From NCBI GenBank assembly GCA_018660265.1, contig JABJKS010000051.1:233361-297360 (forward strand): a DNA stretch of 64,000 bases. The letters run 5' to 3'. Below are positions 18,063 through 26,828 of this stretch, piece after piece. Position 1 is the stretch's first letter, and the number at the start of each line of letters is the position of its first letter. The translations under genes were made by a program, and so were the position numbers. Below the pieces are notes generated by a model. It saw only the letters and a list, made by a program, of their open reading frames with translations. It did no database searches and was not told the origin of the DNA. This stretch comes from Rhodospirillaceae bacterium. GTDB taxonomy: Bacteria > Pseudomonadota > Alphaproteobacteria > GCA-2731375.

Positions 18063-19442
18063 ATGAGTACGATCGCGCTTGACCAAAGCACCCCGCCTGT
18101 CACGGAAGACCTGGCAGCAATCGTGGCTGATCTAAAGTTCGCGGAGATCGACGCCGATAGCCTTGCGGTCGCAAAACAATGCCTGATCGATTGGTTCGCC
18201 GTCACTTTGGCAGGTGCGCAGGAGCCGTTGACGGGAATGTTGGCGGCTGAGGCGATAGAGGAGGGCGGCAGCCCACGGGCGACCCTGATCGGTTCCGCCG
18301 TTAAAGGGACATTGGCGCAGGCCTGTCTGGTCAATGGCAGCGGTTCCCATGCCCTGGACTATGACGATGTTAATTTGAACATGGGTGGTCATCCAACGGC
18401 GCAAGTTGCAGCAGCCGTATTGGCGGTGGCAGAAGATCTCGGTGCCTCTGGCCGTGATCTGTTGGCAGCCTTTGTTGCGGGCTATGAGGCGGAGGGCCGG
18501 ATAGGTACCTTGGTGGCACCCAGCCACTACGGCAATGGTTTTCACGTCACAGCTACCGTGGGCAGTTTTGGTGCTGCCGCCGGCGTCGGGCATCTGTTGG
18601 GCCTGGATGGCGCGGCAATGGCAAGCGCTTTCGGTATTGCCGGCACCCAGGCAGCCGGCCTGAAGGCGCAGTTCGGCACCATGTGCAAGCCCCTGCATGC
18701 GGGCAAGGCGGCGGTGAATGGTTTGTTGGCCGCGCGTCTGGCCAGGCGGGGCTTCACCTCCCGCGCGGATATTTTGGAGGCACCCCAAGGCTTCGCCGAT
18801 ACACAAAGCGATGACTTCCGGGTTGAGCGGGCCATGCGGACCCCCCGGCAGGGCTTTCATGTGCGGGAGAATCTATTCAAATATCACGCTGCCTGTTATC
18901 TGACCCATTCGACGATCGAGATCCTGTCGGACCTGCGGTCCGAGGCCGGGTTGACGCCGGATCAGATCGATACGGTTGAGCTGTCGGTTGATCCGGGCCA
19001 TTTGAAAGTCTGCAATATCCCAGAGCCTGACACGGGCCTGGAAGTGAAGTTCAGCCTGCGCCATACAGCCGCCTTCGCTCTGGCTGGTCAGGATACTGCC
19101 GGGATCGACAGTTATTCCGATGTCAACGCCCGCGCCCCCGAACTGGTTGCCCTGCGTCGCAAGGTAACCGTCACCGATGACGGCGGGCCATCCACCTTGG
19201 CGATGGCGCGGATCAGCTTGCATGATGGCCAAACGCTGGAGCGTAGTTTTGATGTGGGAATCCCAGCGACGGATGTGGCTGCCCAGGGCCTGAAAATCGA
19301 TGCGAAATTCCGCGCCTTGGCCGTACCCCTGTTGGGAAAGGCAGCGGCGGAAGCGTTATTGGCGGATCTGCATAATTTGGAAAATCTGGACAATGCAGGG
19401 CAATTGATGACCCATTTAGCTGCCTGGCGAGCGGGCGAGTAG
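18063..19442 (+). CDS. MmgE/PrpD family protein
   Basis: A 459-residue member of the family that includes 2-methylcitrate dehydratase PrpD and cis-aconitate decarboxylase. Recognisable parts are DWFAVTLAGA, the active-site region NGSGSHALDYDDVNLNMGGHPTAQVAAAVLA, and MCKPLHAGKAAVNGLLAA. The ATG at 18063 has GAGGA eight bases upstream and was preferred to a TTG at 18048 that lies in this site. Most members of the family are uncharacterised; a hydro-lyase or decarboxylase acting on a tricarboxylic or branched dicarboxylic acid is the reasonable guess. The CoA-transferase downstream fits organic acid catabolism. Confidence 0.9.
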   Translation: MSTIALDQSTPPVTEDLAAIVADLKFAEIDADSLAVAKQCLIDWFAVTLAGAQEPLTGMLAAEAIEEGGSPRATLIGSAVKGTLAQACLVNGSGSHALDYDDVNLNMGGHPTAQVAAAVLAVAEDLGASGRDLLAAFVAGYEAEGRIGTLVAPSHYGNGFHVTATVGSFGAAAGVGHLLGLDGAAMASAFGIAGTQAAGLKAQFGTMCKPLHAGKAAVNGLLAARLARRGFTSRADILEAPQGFADTQSDDFRVERAMRTPRQGFHVRENLFKYHAACYLTHSTIEILSDLRSEAGLTPDQIDTVELSVDPGHLKVCNIPEPDTGLEVKFSLRHTAAFALAGQDTAGIDSYSDVNARAPELVALRRKVTVTDDGGPSTLAMARISLHDGQTLERSFDVGIPATDVAAQGLKIDAKFRALAVPLLGKAAAEALLADLHNLENLDNAGQLMTHLAAWRAGE

Positions 19443-19455
19443 GAGAGTTAGAAGC

Positions 19456-20310
19456 ATGAACCAAGGGCAATGGCGTATCGGTGAGGTGACAGTCACCCGT
19501 GTGGTGGAGATTGAGGCGACGGGCGGCATGACTTTCATCCTGCCCCAGGCCAAGCGGGATATTTTAAAGGAAATACCTTGGCTGTATCCGCATTTCGCCG
19601 ACGAGAACGGACGCATGCGCGGTTCTATCCATGCCCTGATCATCGAGACGCCGGATCGTCGTATTGTTGTGGATACCTGTATTGGCAACGACAAGGAACG
19701 GGGCAATCCGCCCTGGAACCAATTACAAACCACTTTCCTGGAAGACCTGACGGCGGCAGGTTATCCCAGGGACAGTATCGACAACGTTCTATGTACGCAC
19801 TTGCATGTGGACCATGTCGGTTGGAACACCATGTTGGTGGACGGCAAATGGCAACCCACCTTTCCCAAGGCGCGCTATCTGATGGGAAGAGCGGAGTTTG
19901 AACATTGGCGCGGCTTTGAAGAAGCGGCGACACAACAGGTGATGTCGGATTCCGTACTGCCCGTATTCGATGCGGGTTTGGTTGATTTGGTCGAGACCGA
20001 TCATAAAATCTGCGATCAGGTCAGCCTGATCCCCACCGTTGGGCATTCCCCGGGTCATGTGTCCGTATTGATCCAAAGTCAGGGGGAGGAAGCCTTGATT
20101 ACCGGTGATTTCATCCATCACCCCTGTCAAATGGCGCACCCGGAATGGTCGGCTTCCGTGGACAGTGACCCCGAACAGGCACGTCGTACCCGCAATGAAG
20201 TTTTTGCCCGTTATGCCGATACCCCGACGCTGATCATCGGCACTCATTTTCACACCCCCACGGCGGGTCATTTGAAACGCGATGGTGATGTCTATCGCCT
20301 GGATGTTTAG
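19456..20310 (+). CDS. MBL-fold metallo-hydrolase
   Basis: A 284-residue metallo-beta-lactamase-fold protein. THLHVDHVGWN is the HxHxDH zinc motif, TVGHSPGHVSV supplies the third histidine position, TGDFIHHPCQ the bridging aspartate, and IIGTHFHTPTAGHL the last histidine. The layout with a long N-terminal strand region resembles the AHL-lactonase/quinoprotein-type MBL group. It would hydrolyse an ester, lactone or thioester. AGGAG lies ten bases before the ATG and the gene follows the MmgE/PrpD stop by 13 bp. The actual substrate is unknown. Confidence 0.92.
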   Translation: MNQGQWRIGEVTVTRVVEIEATGGMTFILPQAKRDILKEIPWLYPHFADENGRMRGSIHALIIETPDRRIVVDTCIGNDKERGNPPWNQLQTTFLEDLTAAGYPRDSIDNVLCTHLHVDHVGWNTMLVDGKWQPTFPKARYLMGRAEFEHWRGFEEAATQQVMSDSVLPVFDAGLVDLVETDHKICDQVSLIPTVGHSPGHVSVLIQSQGEEALITGDFIHHPCQMAHPEWSASVDSDPEQARRTRNEVFARYADTPTLIIGTHFHTPTAGHLKRDGDVYRLDV

Positions 20311-20336
20311 GAGCGCCAAATCATGAGTTTCATCAT

Positions 20337-21530
20337 ATGAGTTTCGAAAGACCCTTCGAGGGCATCAAGGTCGTGGATTTAAGCCAGGGTATTGCCGGGC
20401 CTTATTGCGGCATGTTGCTGGCCCAGCATGGCGCGGACGTAATCAAGGTGGAACCTTTGCACGGGGATTGGGCCCGTGTGCTGGGACCCGCGCCTGCCAA
20501 CCACACGGAATTTTCCTTTATCGGTTCCTTGGGCAAACGCAGCCTGGCCATTGACCTTAAATGTGACGAGGCGCGGACCATCATTGATGCCCTGGTGGCG
20601 GATGCAGACGTTTTTATGGAAGGCTTTCGACCCGGCGTTATTGATCGTCTGGGCTTTGGCCATGAGCGCATGATGGCCCTGAACCCCGGGCTGATCTATT
20701 CCTCCATCTCCGGCTTTGGGCAGACCGGTCCATTGCGGGACAAACCCGCCATGGACCCGGTGTTGCAGGCCTTTACGGGCTTCATGCTGGATAATAAGGG
20801 CGAAGATGGCATCCCCCATCGGGCCAATACCATCATCAACGATATGTCCACGGCCCTGTATGGATTTCAAGCCATCGCGCCGGCGTTGTATGCCAAACGG
20901 GATGACGGGCGGGGCCGCTTCATCGACGTTTCGTTGATGCGGGGGGCAGCGAATTTGAGCGCCATTCGTCTGATGAGCGCCTCGCAAGGGCCGCTGGATC
21001 GTACACCGCGCACGGCACCGTCGGGGATTTTCCGCACTGGCGAAGGCTGGCTGCAATTGGTCATCCTCCAGGACAAGGATTTCCTGACCCTGTGTGATCT
21101 TCTTAGCCTGGATGATCTGGCAAAGGACAAAAGCCTGCTGGGCAATGAAAACCGCCTGGCGCAAGTAGATATGCTGTTGGACCGGGTGGAAACGGTACTG
21201 CTGACCAAGCCGGCAACCCACTGGCGAGATCTGTTTACGGAGGCTGGTTTGCAGAACGAAATGTTACAGGATTTCCAGGAGTTCCTCGCCCACCCTCAGG
21301 TGACGGAAACGGAATTGTTTTCCTGGCTCAATGTTGATGGCCAGGACAGTCCCTGGCCTATCCCCAACCCGCCGGGCCTGCCGAAGATCGAGGCGGGGAC
21401 AGCGTCCGCCATGTCGCCGGTGACCGGTCAGCATAGCAATGAAGTCCTGGGGCAATTGGGCTATGACCCCGACGCCATTGCCGATTTGCACGAACGTAAA
21501 GTTATTACGACGTGGACGGCGTCGGCCTGA
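20337..21530 (+). CDS. CaiB/BaiF-type (family III) CoA-transferase
   Basis: A 397-residue family III CoA-transferase, which moves CoA between carboxylic acids. GIKVVDLSQGIAGPYCGMLLAQHGADVIKVE is the standard N-terminus, and the catalytic aspartate is Asp169 (IINDMSTALYG), the same number as in formyl-CoA transferase. The start region is odd: a 14-bp duplication places an ATG with a good AGGAG at 20323, which opens a five-codon ORF whose TGA overlaps the real ATG at 20337. Translation may be by termination-reinitiation. The 3' end overlaps the convergent MFS gene by 26 bp. Confidence 0.93.
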   Translation: MSFERPFEGIKVVDLSQGIAGPYCGMLLAQHGADVIKVEPLHGDWARVLGPAPANHTEFSFIGSLGKRSLAIDLKCDEARTIIDALVADADVFMEGFRPGVIDRLGFGHERMMALNPGLIYSSISGFGQTGPLRDKPAMDPVLQAFTGFMLDNKGEDGIPHRANTIINDMSTALYGFQAIAPALYAKRDDGRGRFIDVSLMRGAANLSAIRLMSASQGPLDRTPRTAPSGIFRTGEGWLQLVILQDKDFLTLCDLLSLDDLAKDKSLLGNENRLAQVDMLLDRVETVLLTKPATHWRDLFTEAGLQNEMLQDFQEFLAHPQVTETELFSWLNVDGQDSPWPIPNPPGLPKIEAGTASAMSPVTGQHSNEVLGQLGYDPDAIADLHERKVITTWTASA

Positions 21531-22926
21531 TTAGCCAGTAAAGGCGCAAGGCCACAATGACCGTGCCAACAGCCGGGAATAGGGCGAAGCCATAGATCCA
21601 TTCGGTCAGACTGGTCAGGCTGTCCACGGATATGCCTGCCGACATGCCTGATATACTGGCCAACAAACCTGCTGTCGCCGCGCCAAAGGCGAAGCCAAGA
21701 GATTGCATGGTTGGAATGGCGCTGGCTGTCAGGGCTTCTTCCCCTGTCCTGGCGTTGGACATGGCCTGATTGGAGACGTGAGCATGGCATTGTCCGATAC
21801 CCAGCCCGGTTAGAAAAACCATGCCGATTAGTCCCCAAACAGGGCCCGCAACAACGAAAATGCTTTGCCCCGCAATGCCTGCCAAAACGCACAGTGGCCC
21901 GCTAACGATCAAGATACGTTGCCAACGTGGTGTGGCGCCGGCGACGGCAAATGCGGCGGCGGACCAGCCCAAGGACATTGCGGCAGAGACATAACCGGCC
22001 AGTGAAGGCGGTACCTCGTGCAGGCGCTGGGCCAGAAGGGGGAGGAAGACATTCAACGGCGTAAAACTGAAGGAGATCAGAAAGAATATCCAATAGCCCG
22101 CACCGACCACCTTGGCCAATGATGTGGGCCGGCTGGGTAGTAACGGATTGTCGGCAATATGATCCAGCCATAACATTCCGCCAACGCCAAATACTGCCCC
22201 GATAATCAAGGCCAGACGGAAGCCCAGGTGATCAGTTTGGCCACTGATGGTCACACATAGAATAGCCGCACCCAACAGGACCAGGCGCTCCCACGGCAGC
22301 CGGGCAGGGGATCCGGTGCCGGAGGACATGTCGGACGACGTCTGGGGCAGGGCGCGCCGTGCCAATGTCAGGATCAAGGCGAAAACCAGTATGGTCAGCC
22401 AATAGACACCGCGCCAAAAGCCCAACTGCGCCAAGGCCCCTGCCAGGATTGGTCCGACCAGGGCCGCGAGACCCCAGATCACCGACATATAGGCAAAGAC
22501 ATGGGGCCGTTTGTGTTCGTCAAAAAGGTGCCTAACCATGGCGTAGGCGAGGGCAACCATAAGACCACTGCCCAGACCCTGGATGGCGCGGCCAATCAGG
22601 AAGACCCACATCTGTGGGGCCAGCGCACAGACGATGGAACCAGCTAGATAGATGGTGGCGGCAATGGTCAGGGCCCGGCGAAGCCCGAGATTGGTGCCGA
22701 CAATGCCGCCGCTGGCCGCACCCATGATTGAGGTGACGATATAAAGTGCTGCCGGCCAGGCATAAAACGCCACGCCGTCGATATCCTGCACAACACTGGG
22801 CAGAATGGTGGCAATAACGAAGACGTCCATGGCATGTAGGGTGACGCAACTCATCACCAGGGATATGCGGATCAATCCGCTGCCTTGGATGACAGCGTGC
22901 CAGCCGGTTTGTTGCGGTTCGTTCAA
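21505..22926 (-). CDS. MFS transporter, 14-TM drug/metabolite type
   Basis: A 473-residue integral membrane protein with about 14 hydrophobic segments, beginning with RISLVMSCVTLHAMDVFVIATILPSVVQDI, a motif D1-like opening of the DHA2 (EmrB/QacA-like) group. GRAIQGLGSGLMVALAYAMVRHLF is the usual motif A/C-like helix 4-5 region. It exports or imports small organic compounds by proton exchange. The best start is the TTG at 22926; the next ATG would cut into the first membrane segment. It lies last in a long minus-strand block, 11 bp after the nitronate monooxygenase-like gene. Confidence 0.88.
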   Translation of the reverse strand: MNEPQQTGWHAVIQGSGLIRISLVMSCVTLHAMDVFVIATILPSVVQDIDGVAFYAWPAALYIVTSIMGAASGGIVGTNLGLRRALTIAATIYLAGSIVCALAPQMWVFLIGRAIQGLGSGLMVALAYAMVRHLFDEHKRPHVFAYMSVIWGLAALVGPILAGALAQLGFWRGVYWLTILVFALILTLARRALPQTSSDMSSGTGSPARLPWERLVLLGAAILCVTISGQTDHLGFRLALIIGAVFGVGGMLWLDHIADNPLLPSRPTSLAKVVGAGYWIFFLISFSFTPLNVFLPLLAQRLHEVPPSLAGYVSAAMSLGWSAAAFAVAGATPRWQRILIVSGPLCVLAGIAGQSIFVVAGPVWGLIGMVFLTGLGIGQCHAHVSNQAMSNARTGEEALTASAIPTMQSLGFAFGAATAGLLASISGMSAGISVDSLTSLTEWIYGFALFPAVGTVIVALRLYWLIRPTPSTS

Positions 22927-22937
22927 CCGCTCATATC

Positions 22938-23900
22938 CTAAACCACATCCTGCAGGCGTTTCATGTCGTCCTTGGCCGCTTTGTATTCGGCCTTCAAACG
23001 ATCAGCCAAATCAGCCACCGAGAGGACATCGTGGATCGCGCCAACACCGTGCCCGGCGGACCAGATGTCTTTCCAACGTTTCTTGCGTTCCTGCAGAACC
23101 AACAGGGTTTCTGGGTCCTGTTTGCGCAGATCCTCAAGCGTAACACCGGCCCGCAACAAACTGGGGATCAGGGTATTGGAAGGGGCATCCGTGATGGTGC
23201 CAAAGAAGATATCCGTGGCGCAGGTATCAATGATCATCTGGCGATAGCCGTCTTCGGCACCGGATTCCTCCGTATTGATGAACCGGGTGCCCATATAGAC
23301 CAGATCCGCACCCATGACCTGGGCCGCAAGGACATCCCGGCCTGTCGATATGGCACCGGCCAAAATGATGGTTTTGTCCGTCATCTGGCGCACCTCGTTG
23401 ACCAGTGCGAACGGGTTCAGAGTGCCGCAATGGCCGCCCGCACCACCGCACACGGCAATCAGGCCATCCGCGCCCGCGTTCAAGGCAATCTCGGCATGCC
23501 GCGCCGCACCTATGTCATGGAAAACCAGGCCGCCATAATCATGCACTGCATCGAACACGGCACCAGGCGCGCCTTTCGAGGTGAGGATGACCGGTACCTT
23601 ATGCTTGATACACAGGGCCAGATCGTCCTCCAGCCGTTGATTTCCTTTGGAGACGACCAGATTGACGCCATAAGGCCCGACTTGTTCCACACCCTCGTCG
23701 CCGAGGCGCTTGACGCCGTCTGCCATGGTTATCAGCCATTGCTCCAACTCCGCCCCTGTGCGTGGTGTGTGGGCGGGAAAGCTGCCCATCATGCCCTGGC
23801 CACACGTGGCCAACGCCAGTTCAGGCGTGGAAACGATAAACATGGGCGCTGCGATCACCGGCAGGGACATGGAGGCGATTAGTTCATTCACTGTTGTCAT
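22938..23900 (-). CDS. nitronate monooxygenase-family FMN protein
   Basis: A 320-residue TIM-barrel flavoprotein of the NMO/2-nitropropane dioxygenase family. PVIAAPMFIVSTPELALATCGQGMMGSFPA is the N-terminal strand, VIAVCGGAGGHCGTLNPFALVNEVR carries the region around the catalytic histidine, and LAGAISTGRDVLAAQVMGADLVYMGTRFINTEES is the FMN phosphate site. Family members oxidise propionate-3-nitronate or, in related groups, reduce enoyl thioesters; which applies here is not visible. Its position beside LeuCD-type and CoA genes suggests a role in acid catabolism. Confidence 0.88.
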   Translation of the reverse strand: MTTVNELIASMSLPVIAAPMFIVSTPELALATCGQGMMGSFPAHTPRTGAELEQWLITMADGVKRLGDEGVEQVGPYGVNLVVSKGNQRLEDDLALCIKHKVPVILTSKGAPGAVFDAVHDYGGLVFHDIGAARHAEIALNAGADGLIAVCGGAGGHCGTLNPFALVNEVRQMTDKTIILAGAISTGRDVLAAQVMGADLVYMGTRFINTEESGAEDGYRQMIIDTCATDIFFGTITDAPSNTLIPSLLRAGVTLEDLRKQDPETLLVLQERKKRWKDIWSAGHGVGAIHDVLSVADLADRLKAEYKAAKDDMKRLQDVV

Positions 23901-23919
23901 AGAAGTTTTTCTTCCTGGC

Positions 23920-24549
23920 TCAATCGATGGTGCCGAGATTATATACCCAGGGACGCGCGGTGCGGTCCTTGGTCTGGAATGCGGCGGTTGCTGCGTCTTC
24001 CTTCATATCCTGGCCAATCTCGTCCAGGCCTTCCAGCAGGGCGGTCTGGCGATCCGGCGTCAGATCAAAGGTGATGACCTTGCCTGATGGGCTGGTCAGG
24101 GTGCGGGCGGCGACATCCACCTGGAACTGCATGTTGCCCTGATCATCGCCTGCCTCTGCCATCAATTCGGCAATTGTTTCCGCCGGCAGGCGGATTGGCA
24201 GGACAGAGTTCTGGAAGCAGTTGTTGAAGAAAATATCGCCGAAACTTTCTGCGATGACACAGCGGATACCCAGACCCAGAATGCCCCAGACTGCGGTTTC
24301 CCGTGACGATCCACAGCCGAAGTTTGCTCCGGTGATAAGAATAACGGAATCCCGATAACCTGGCTTGTTCAGGATGAAATCCGGGTTCTCGCTACCATCG
24401 TCCATAAATCGCAACGGCTCGAACGCATGTTCATGCATATTGCGCCAATTGGCAGACGTCAGATACTTCATGGGCGTGATGATGTCGGTATCAATATTGG
24501 CCCGGGGCAGGGGGGCGGCAACGCCCTGCAACAGCTGTAGCTTTTCCAT
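23920..24549 (-). CDS. leuD: isopropylmalate isomerase-type hydro-lyase, small subunit
   Basis: A 209-residue swivel-domain subunit. PLPRANIDTDIITPMKYL and the GANFGCGSSRETAVWGILGLGIRCVIAESFGDIFFNN segment are the hallmarks of LeuD. With LeuC it catalyses dehydration-rehydration of 2-isopropylmalate or a related acid. The ATG follows the leuC stop with no gap. The symbol reflects similarity only. No other leucine gene is near, and the surrounding genes are catabolic, so a different malate derivative (for instance citramalate-, methylmalate- or dimethylmaleate-type) is possible. Confidence 0.88.
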   Translation of the reverse strand: MEKLQLLQGVAAPLPRANIDTDIITPMKYLTSANWRNMHEHAFEPLRFMDDGSENPDFILNKPGYRDSVILITGANFGCGSSRETAVWGILGLGIRCVIAESFGDIFFNNCFQNSVLPIRLPAETIAELMAEAGDDQGNMQFQVDVAARTLTSPSGKVITFDLTPDRQTALLEGLDEIGQDMKEDAATAAFQTKDRTARPWVYNLGTID

Positions 24550-25998
24550 TTATCCGTCCTCCCCTAATGATCCTGTTGCTTGCGGCGGCATATCCCGTAC
24601 ATCGGTAATCTCGCCTGCGATGGCAGCGGCTGCGGCCATGGCGGGGCCGGCCAGATGGGTGCGTGCACCAGGGCCCTGGCGGCCGACAAAATTCCGATTG
24701 GAGGTCGAGACACAACGTTCCCCCGCCGCGATCAGCTCACCATTCGTCGCCACGCATTGGGCACATCCCGGTTCCCGCCATTCAAATCCGGCGGCCAGGA
24801 AAATTTCGTGCAGACCCTCAGCCTCGGCCTCCCGCTGGACGGGGACAGAGCCGGGCACCACCCAGGCAACAACGTTGTCCGCCACCTGCCGCCCTTGGGC
24901 AATGGCAGCGGCCCGGCGCAGATCTGTCAGGCGGCTGTTGGTGCAGGAACCAATAAAGACCCGGTCGATCCTGGTGCCTGCGATGGGTTTGTCCGCCGTC
25001 AGGTCCATATATTCCAGGGCATTCTCGGCGCTTGTCTTTTGCTCTGCTTCAACGAAGCTGTCGGGTGTTGGAATGTTCTCGGTCACCGCGATGCATTGGC
25101 CGGGCGAGGTGCCCCAGGTGATTTGCGGTGCCACGTCCTCTGCGTCGAAATGAATTTCCCGATCAAACGAGGCATCGTCGTCGGAAGGCAGGCTGCGCCA
25201 ATAGGCCAATGCCTCATCCCAGGCTGCGCCCGTGGGGGCGAGGGGCAGGCCGTCGAGATAGTCAAAGGTGGTCTGGTCCGGGGCCACCATGCCCATACGG
25301 GCACCGAACTCAATAGACAGATTGCAGATCGTCAGGCGACCTTCCATGCTCATCGTCTCGATTGTGCTGCCGGCATATTCCACCGCATAGCCGGTGCCTG
25401 CGGCGACGCCCAAGGTGCCAATAATATGCAGGATGACGTCCTTGGCCTCTACACCCGGCCCCAAATCTCCATCAATGGTGATCCGCATGGTTCCGGGACG
25501 CCGTTGGCGCACGGTCTGTGTGGCCAGAACATGAACCATCTCTGATGAGCCGATGCCCCAGGCCAAGGCACCCATGGCACCATGGGTTGAGGTATGGCTG
25601 TCACCGCAAACTAACAAACAGCCGGGCAGGGTATAGCCGATTTCCGGCCCAACCACATGGACGATGCCCTGATTGGGATGATCAATGCCGTAATGGGGAA
25701 TTCCGGCGGCATTTGACATGTCCCGCAAACCGCCGCCCAGGCGTTCCCCATTGGGGCTGGAGGCGAGGGTACGGCCCGGTAATGAGGAGACACTATGATC
25801 CGGCATGGCCAGGCATAGTTCCGGGTTACGCACCGCCAAGCCCCGCTCGCCCAATTCCGTCAGGGCGCGGGAGCCGCTGAGATCATGCATCAACAGGCGA
25901 TCAACGTGGAGAAGATCGAGATTTTCCCCTAATGAGCGGACCACATGGGTGTCCCACATTTTTTCGAATAAGGTCTTTCCCCGACCAGTGGTACTCAT
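24550..25998 (-). CDS. leuC: isopropylmalate isomerase-type hydro-lyase, large subunit
   Basis: A 482-residue [4Fe-4S] aconitase-superfamily protein. Cluster cysteines are Cys352 in FIGSCTNSR and Cys412/Cys415 in PGCAQC, the spacing of E. coli LeuC. GDSHTSTHGAMGALAWGIGSSE and the final GRQGPGARTHLAGPAMAAAAAIAGEI are conserved. ATG 25998 is preferred (GGGGG upstream) to a TTG two codons earlier. It is the first gene of a leuCD pair followed by a nitronate monooxygenase-like gene. The function could be leucine synthesis or a paralogous hydratase in the neighbouring catabolic pathway. Confidence 0.9.
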   Translation of the reverse strand: MSTTGRGKTLFEKMWDTHVVRSLGENLDLLHVDRLLMHDLSGSRALTELGERGLAVRNPELCLAMPDHSVSSLPGRTLASSPNGERLGGGLRDMSNAAGIPHYGIDHPNQGIVHVVGPEIGYTLPGCLLVCGDSHTSTHGAMGALAWGIGSSEMVHVLATQTVRQRRPGTMRITIDGDLGPGVEAKDVILHIIGTLGVAAGTGYAVEYAGSTIETMSMEGRLTICNLSIEFGARMGMVAPDQTTFDYLDGLPLAPTGAAWDEALAYWRSLPSDDDASFDREIHFDAEDVAPQITWGTSPGQCIAVTENIPTPDSFVEAEQKTSAENALEYMDLTADKPIAGTRIDRVFIGSCTNSRLTDLRRAAAIAQGRQVADNVVAWVVPGSVPVQREAEAEGLHEIFLAAGFEWREPGCAQCVATNGELIAAGERCVSTSNRNFVGRQGPGARTHLAGPAMAAAAAIAGEITDVRDMPPQATGSLGEDG

Positions 25999-26030
25999 GC
26001 CCAATCCCCCAAATTACTGTGTGTGATTGC

Positions 26031-26828
26031 CTAGCTGTGTTTCGTTATCCAGGCCGTGACGGCATCGTTGAAGATATCCGCCGCCTCAATATTTACCGCA
26101 TGGCCTGCGTTCGCCTCAACCACCTCCAGATTGGGGATGTTGGTTTTGGCGAATTCATAGTTCGGTTGGAAGCGTTTTTCCGCCGCTCCGCAGACCAGTA
26201 AGGTTGGCACTGCCGTTTTCGCCGCCTCGTCGCGGACCGACAGATAGGGCGATGAATATCGGAATGATTGCGCCAATCCTTTGGGTTGCAGCAATTCGGC
26301 GTCCCTGACCAGGGCATCGCGCGCTTCAATTGGTAGACGCCGTGCCCGGCCTGGATAAATAGGCAGCTCTTTGATGCCTTCCACGCCGCCCTGTTCCATC
26401 AACTGTGCCCGCTGTTCCGCTGTATCGCGATAGGTGCGTAAATATTCTTCCCCCGCCAAAGCAGAAGATGAATTGGTGAATACCTGGGCGAAGACCCGGT
26501 CAGGATGACGTATGGCATAGCGCAATGTCAGAGATGCACCAAAGGACTGCCCGCACAGGAACCAACGATCGATCCCCAGCTTTTCGCGGATGGCCTCGAA
26601 CATTCGGACATAATATTCAGGGTCATAAGGTTCCTTTTCCTCCGGCGCGGCGGAGCGGCCATGCGCCAGCAATTCCACCAAAACCGGCTGGGCGACCTTT
26701 TGGATCGCGGCCAAATTCAAATCCCATTGTGCCTTTGACGACAACATGCCGTGCAGCATCATGATGGGCGGACCGTTACCCTCCAATACTTCGTAATGGA
26801 GGTGGATTTCTGTTTCGCTGTCACTCAT
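26031..26828 (-). CDS. alpha/beta hydrolase
   Basis: A 265-residue alpha/beta hydrolase. MMLHGMLSSKAQWDLN carries the oxyanion region, LCGQSFGASL the nucleophile serine, LVCGAAEKRFQPN the acid position region and NAGHAVNIEAADIF the histidine. No signal peptide. Its ATG overlaps the stop of the acyl-CoA ligase gene in an ATGA, so translation of the two is coupled and the substrate is probably a metabolite of the same pathway, such as an ester, lactone or ring-cleavage product. The exact reaction is unknown. Confidence 0.9.
   Translation of the reverse strand: MSDSETEIHLHYEVLEGNGPPIMMLHGMLSSKAQWDLNLAAIQKVAQPVLVELLAHGRSAAPEEKEPYDPEYYVRMFEAIREKLGIDRWFLCGQSFGASLTLRYAIRHPDRVFAQVFTNSSSALAGEEYLRTYRDTAEQRAQLMEQGGVEGIKELPIYPGRARRLPIEARDALVRDAELLQPKGLAQSFRYSSPYLSVRDEAAKTAVPTLLVCGAAEKRFQPNYEFAKTNIPNLEVVEANAGHAVNIEAADIFNDAVTAWITKHS

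Noticed and set aside
23031..23882. 283-codon + strand ORF opposite the nitronate monooxygenase-like gene
   Set aside because: Antisense shadow; the minus strand carries the conserved flavoprotein motifs.
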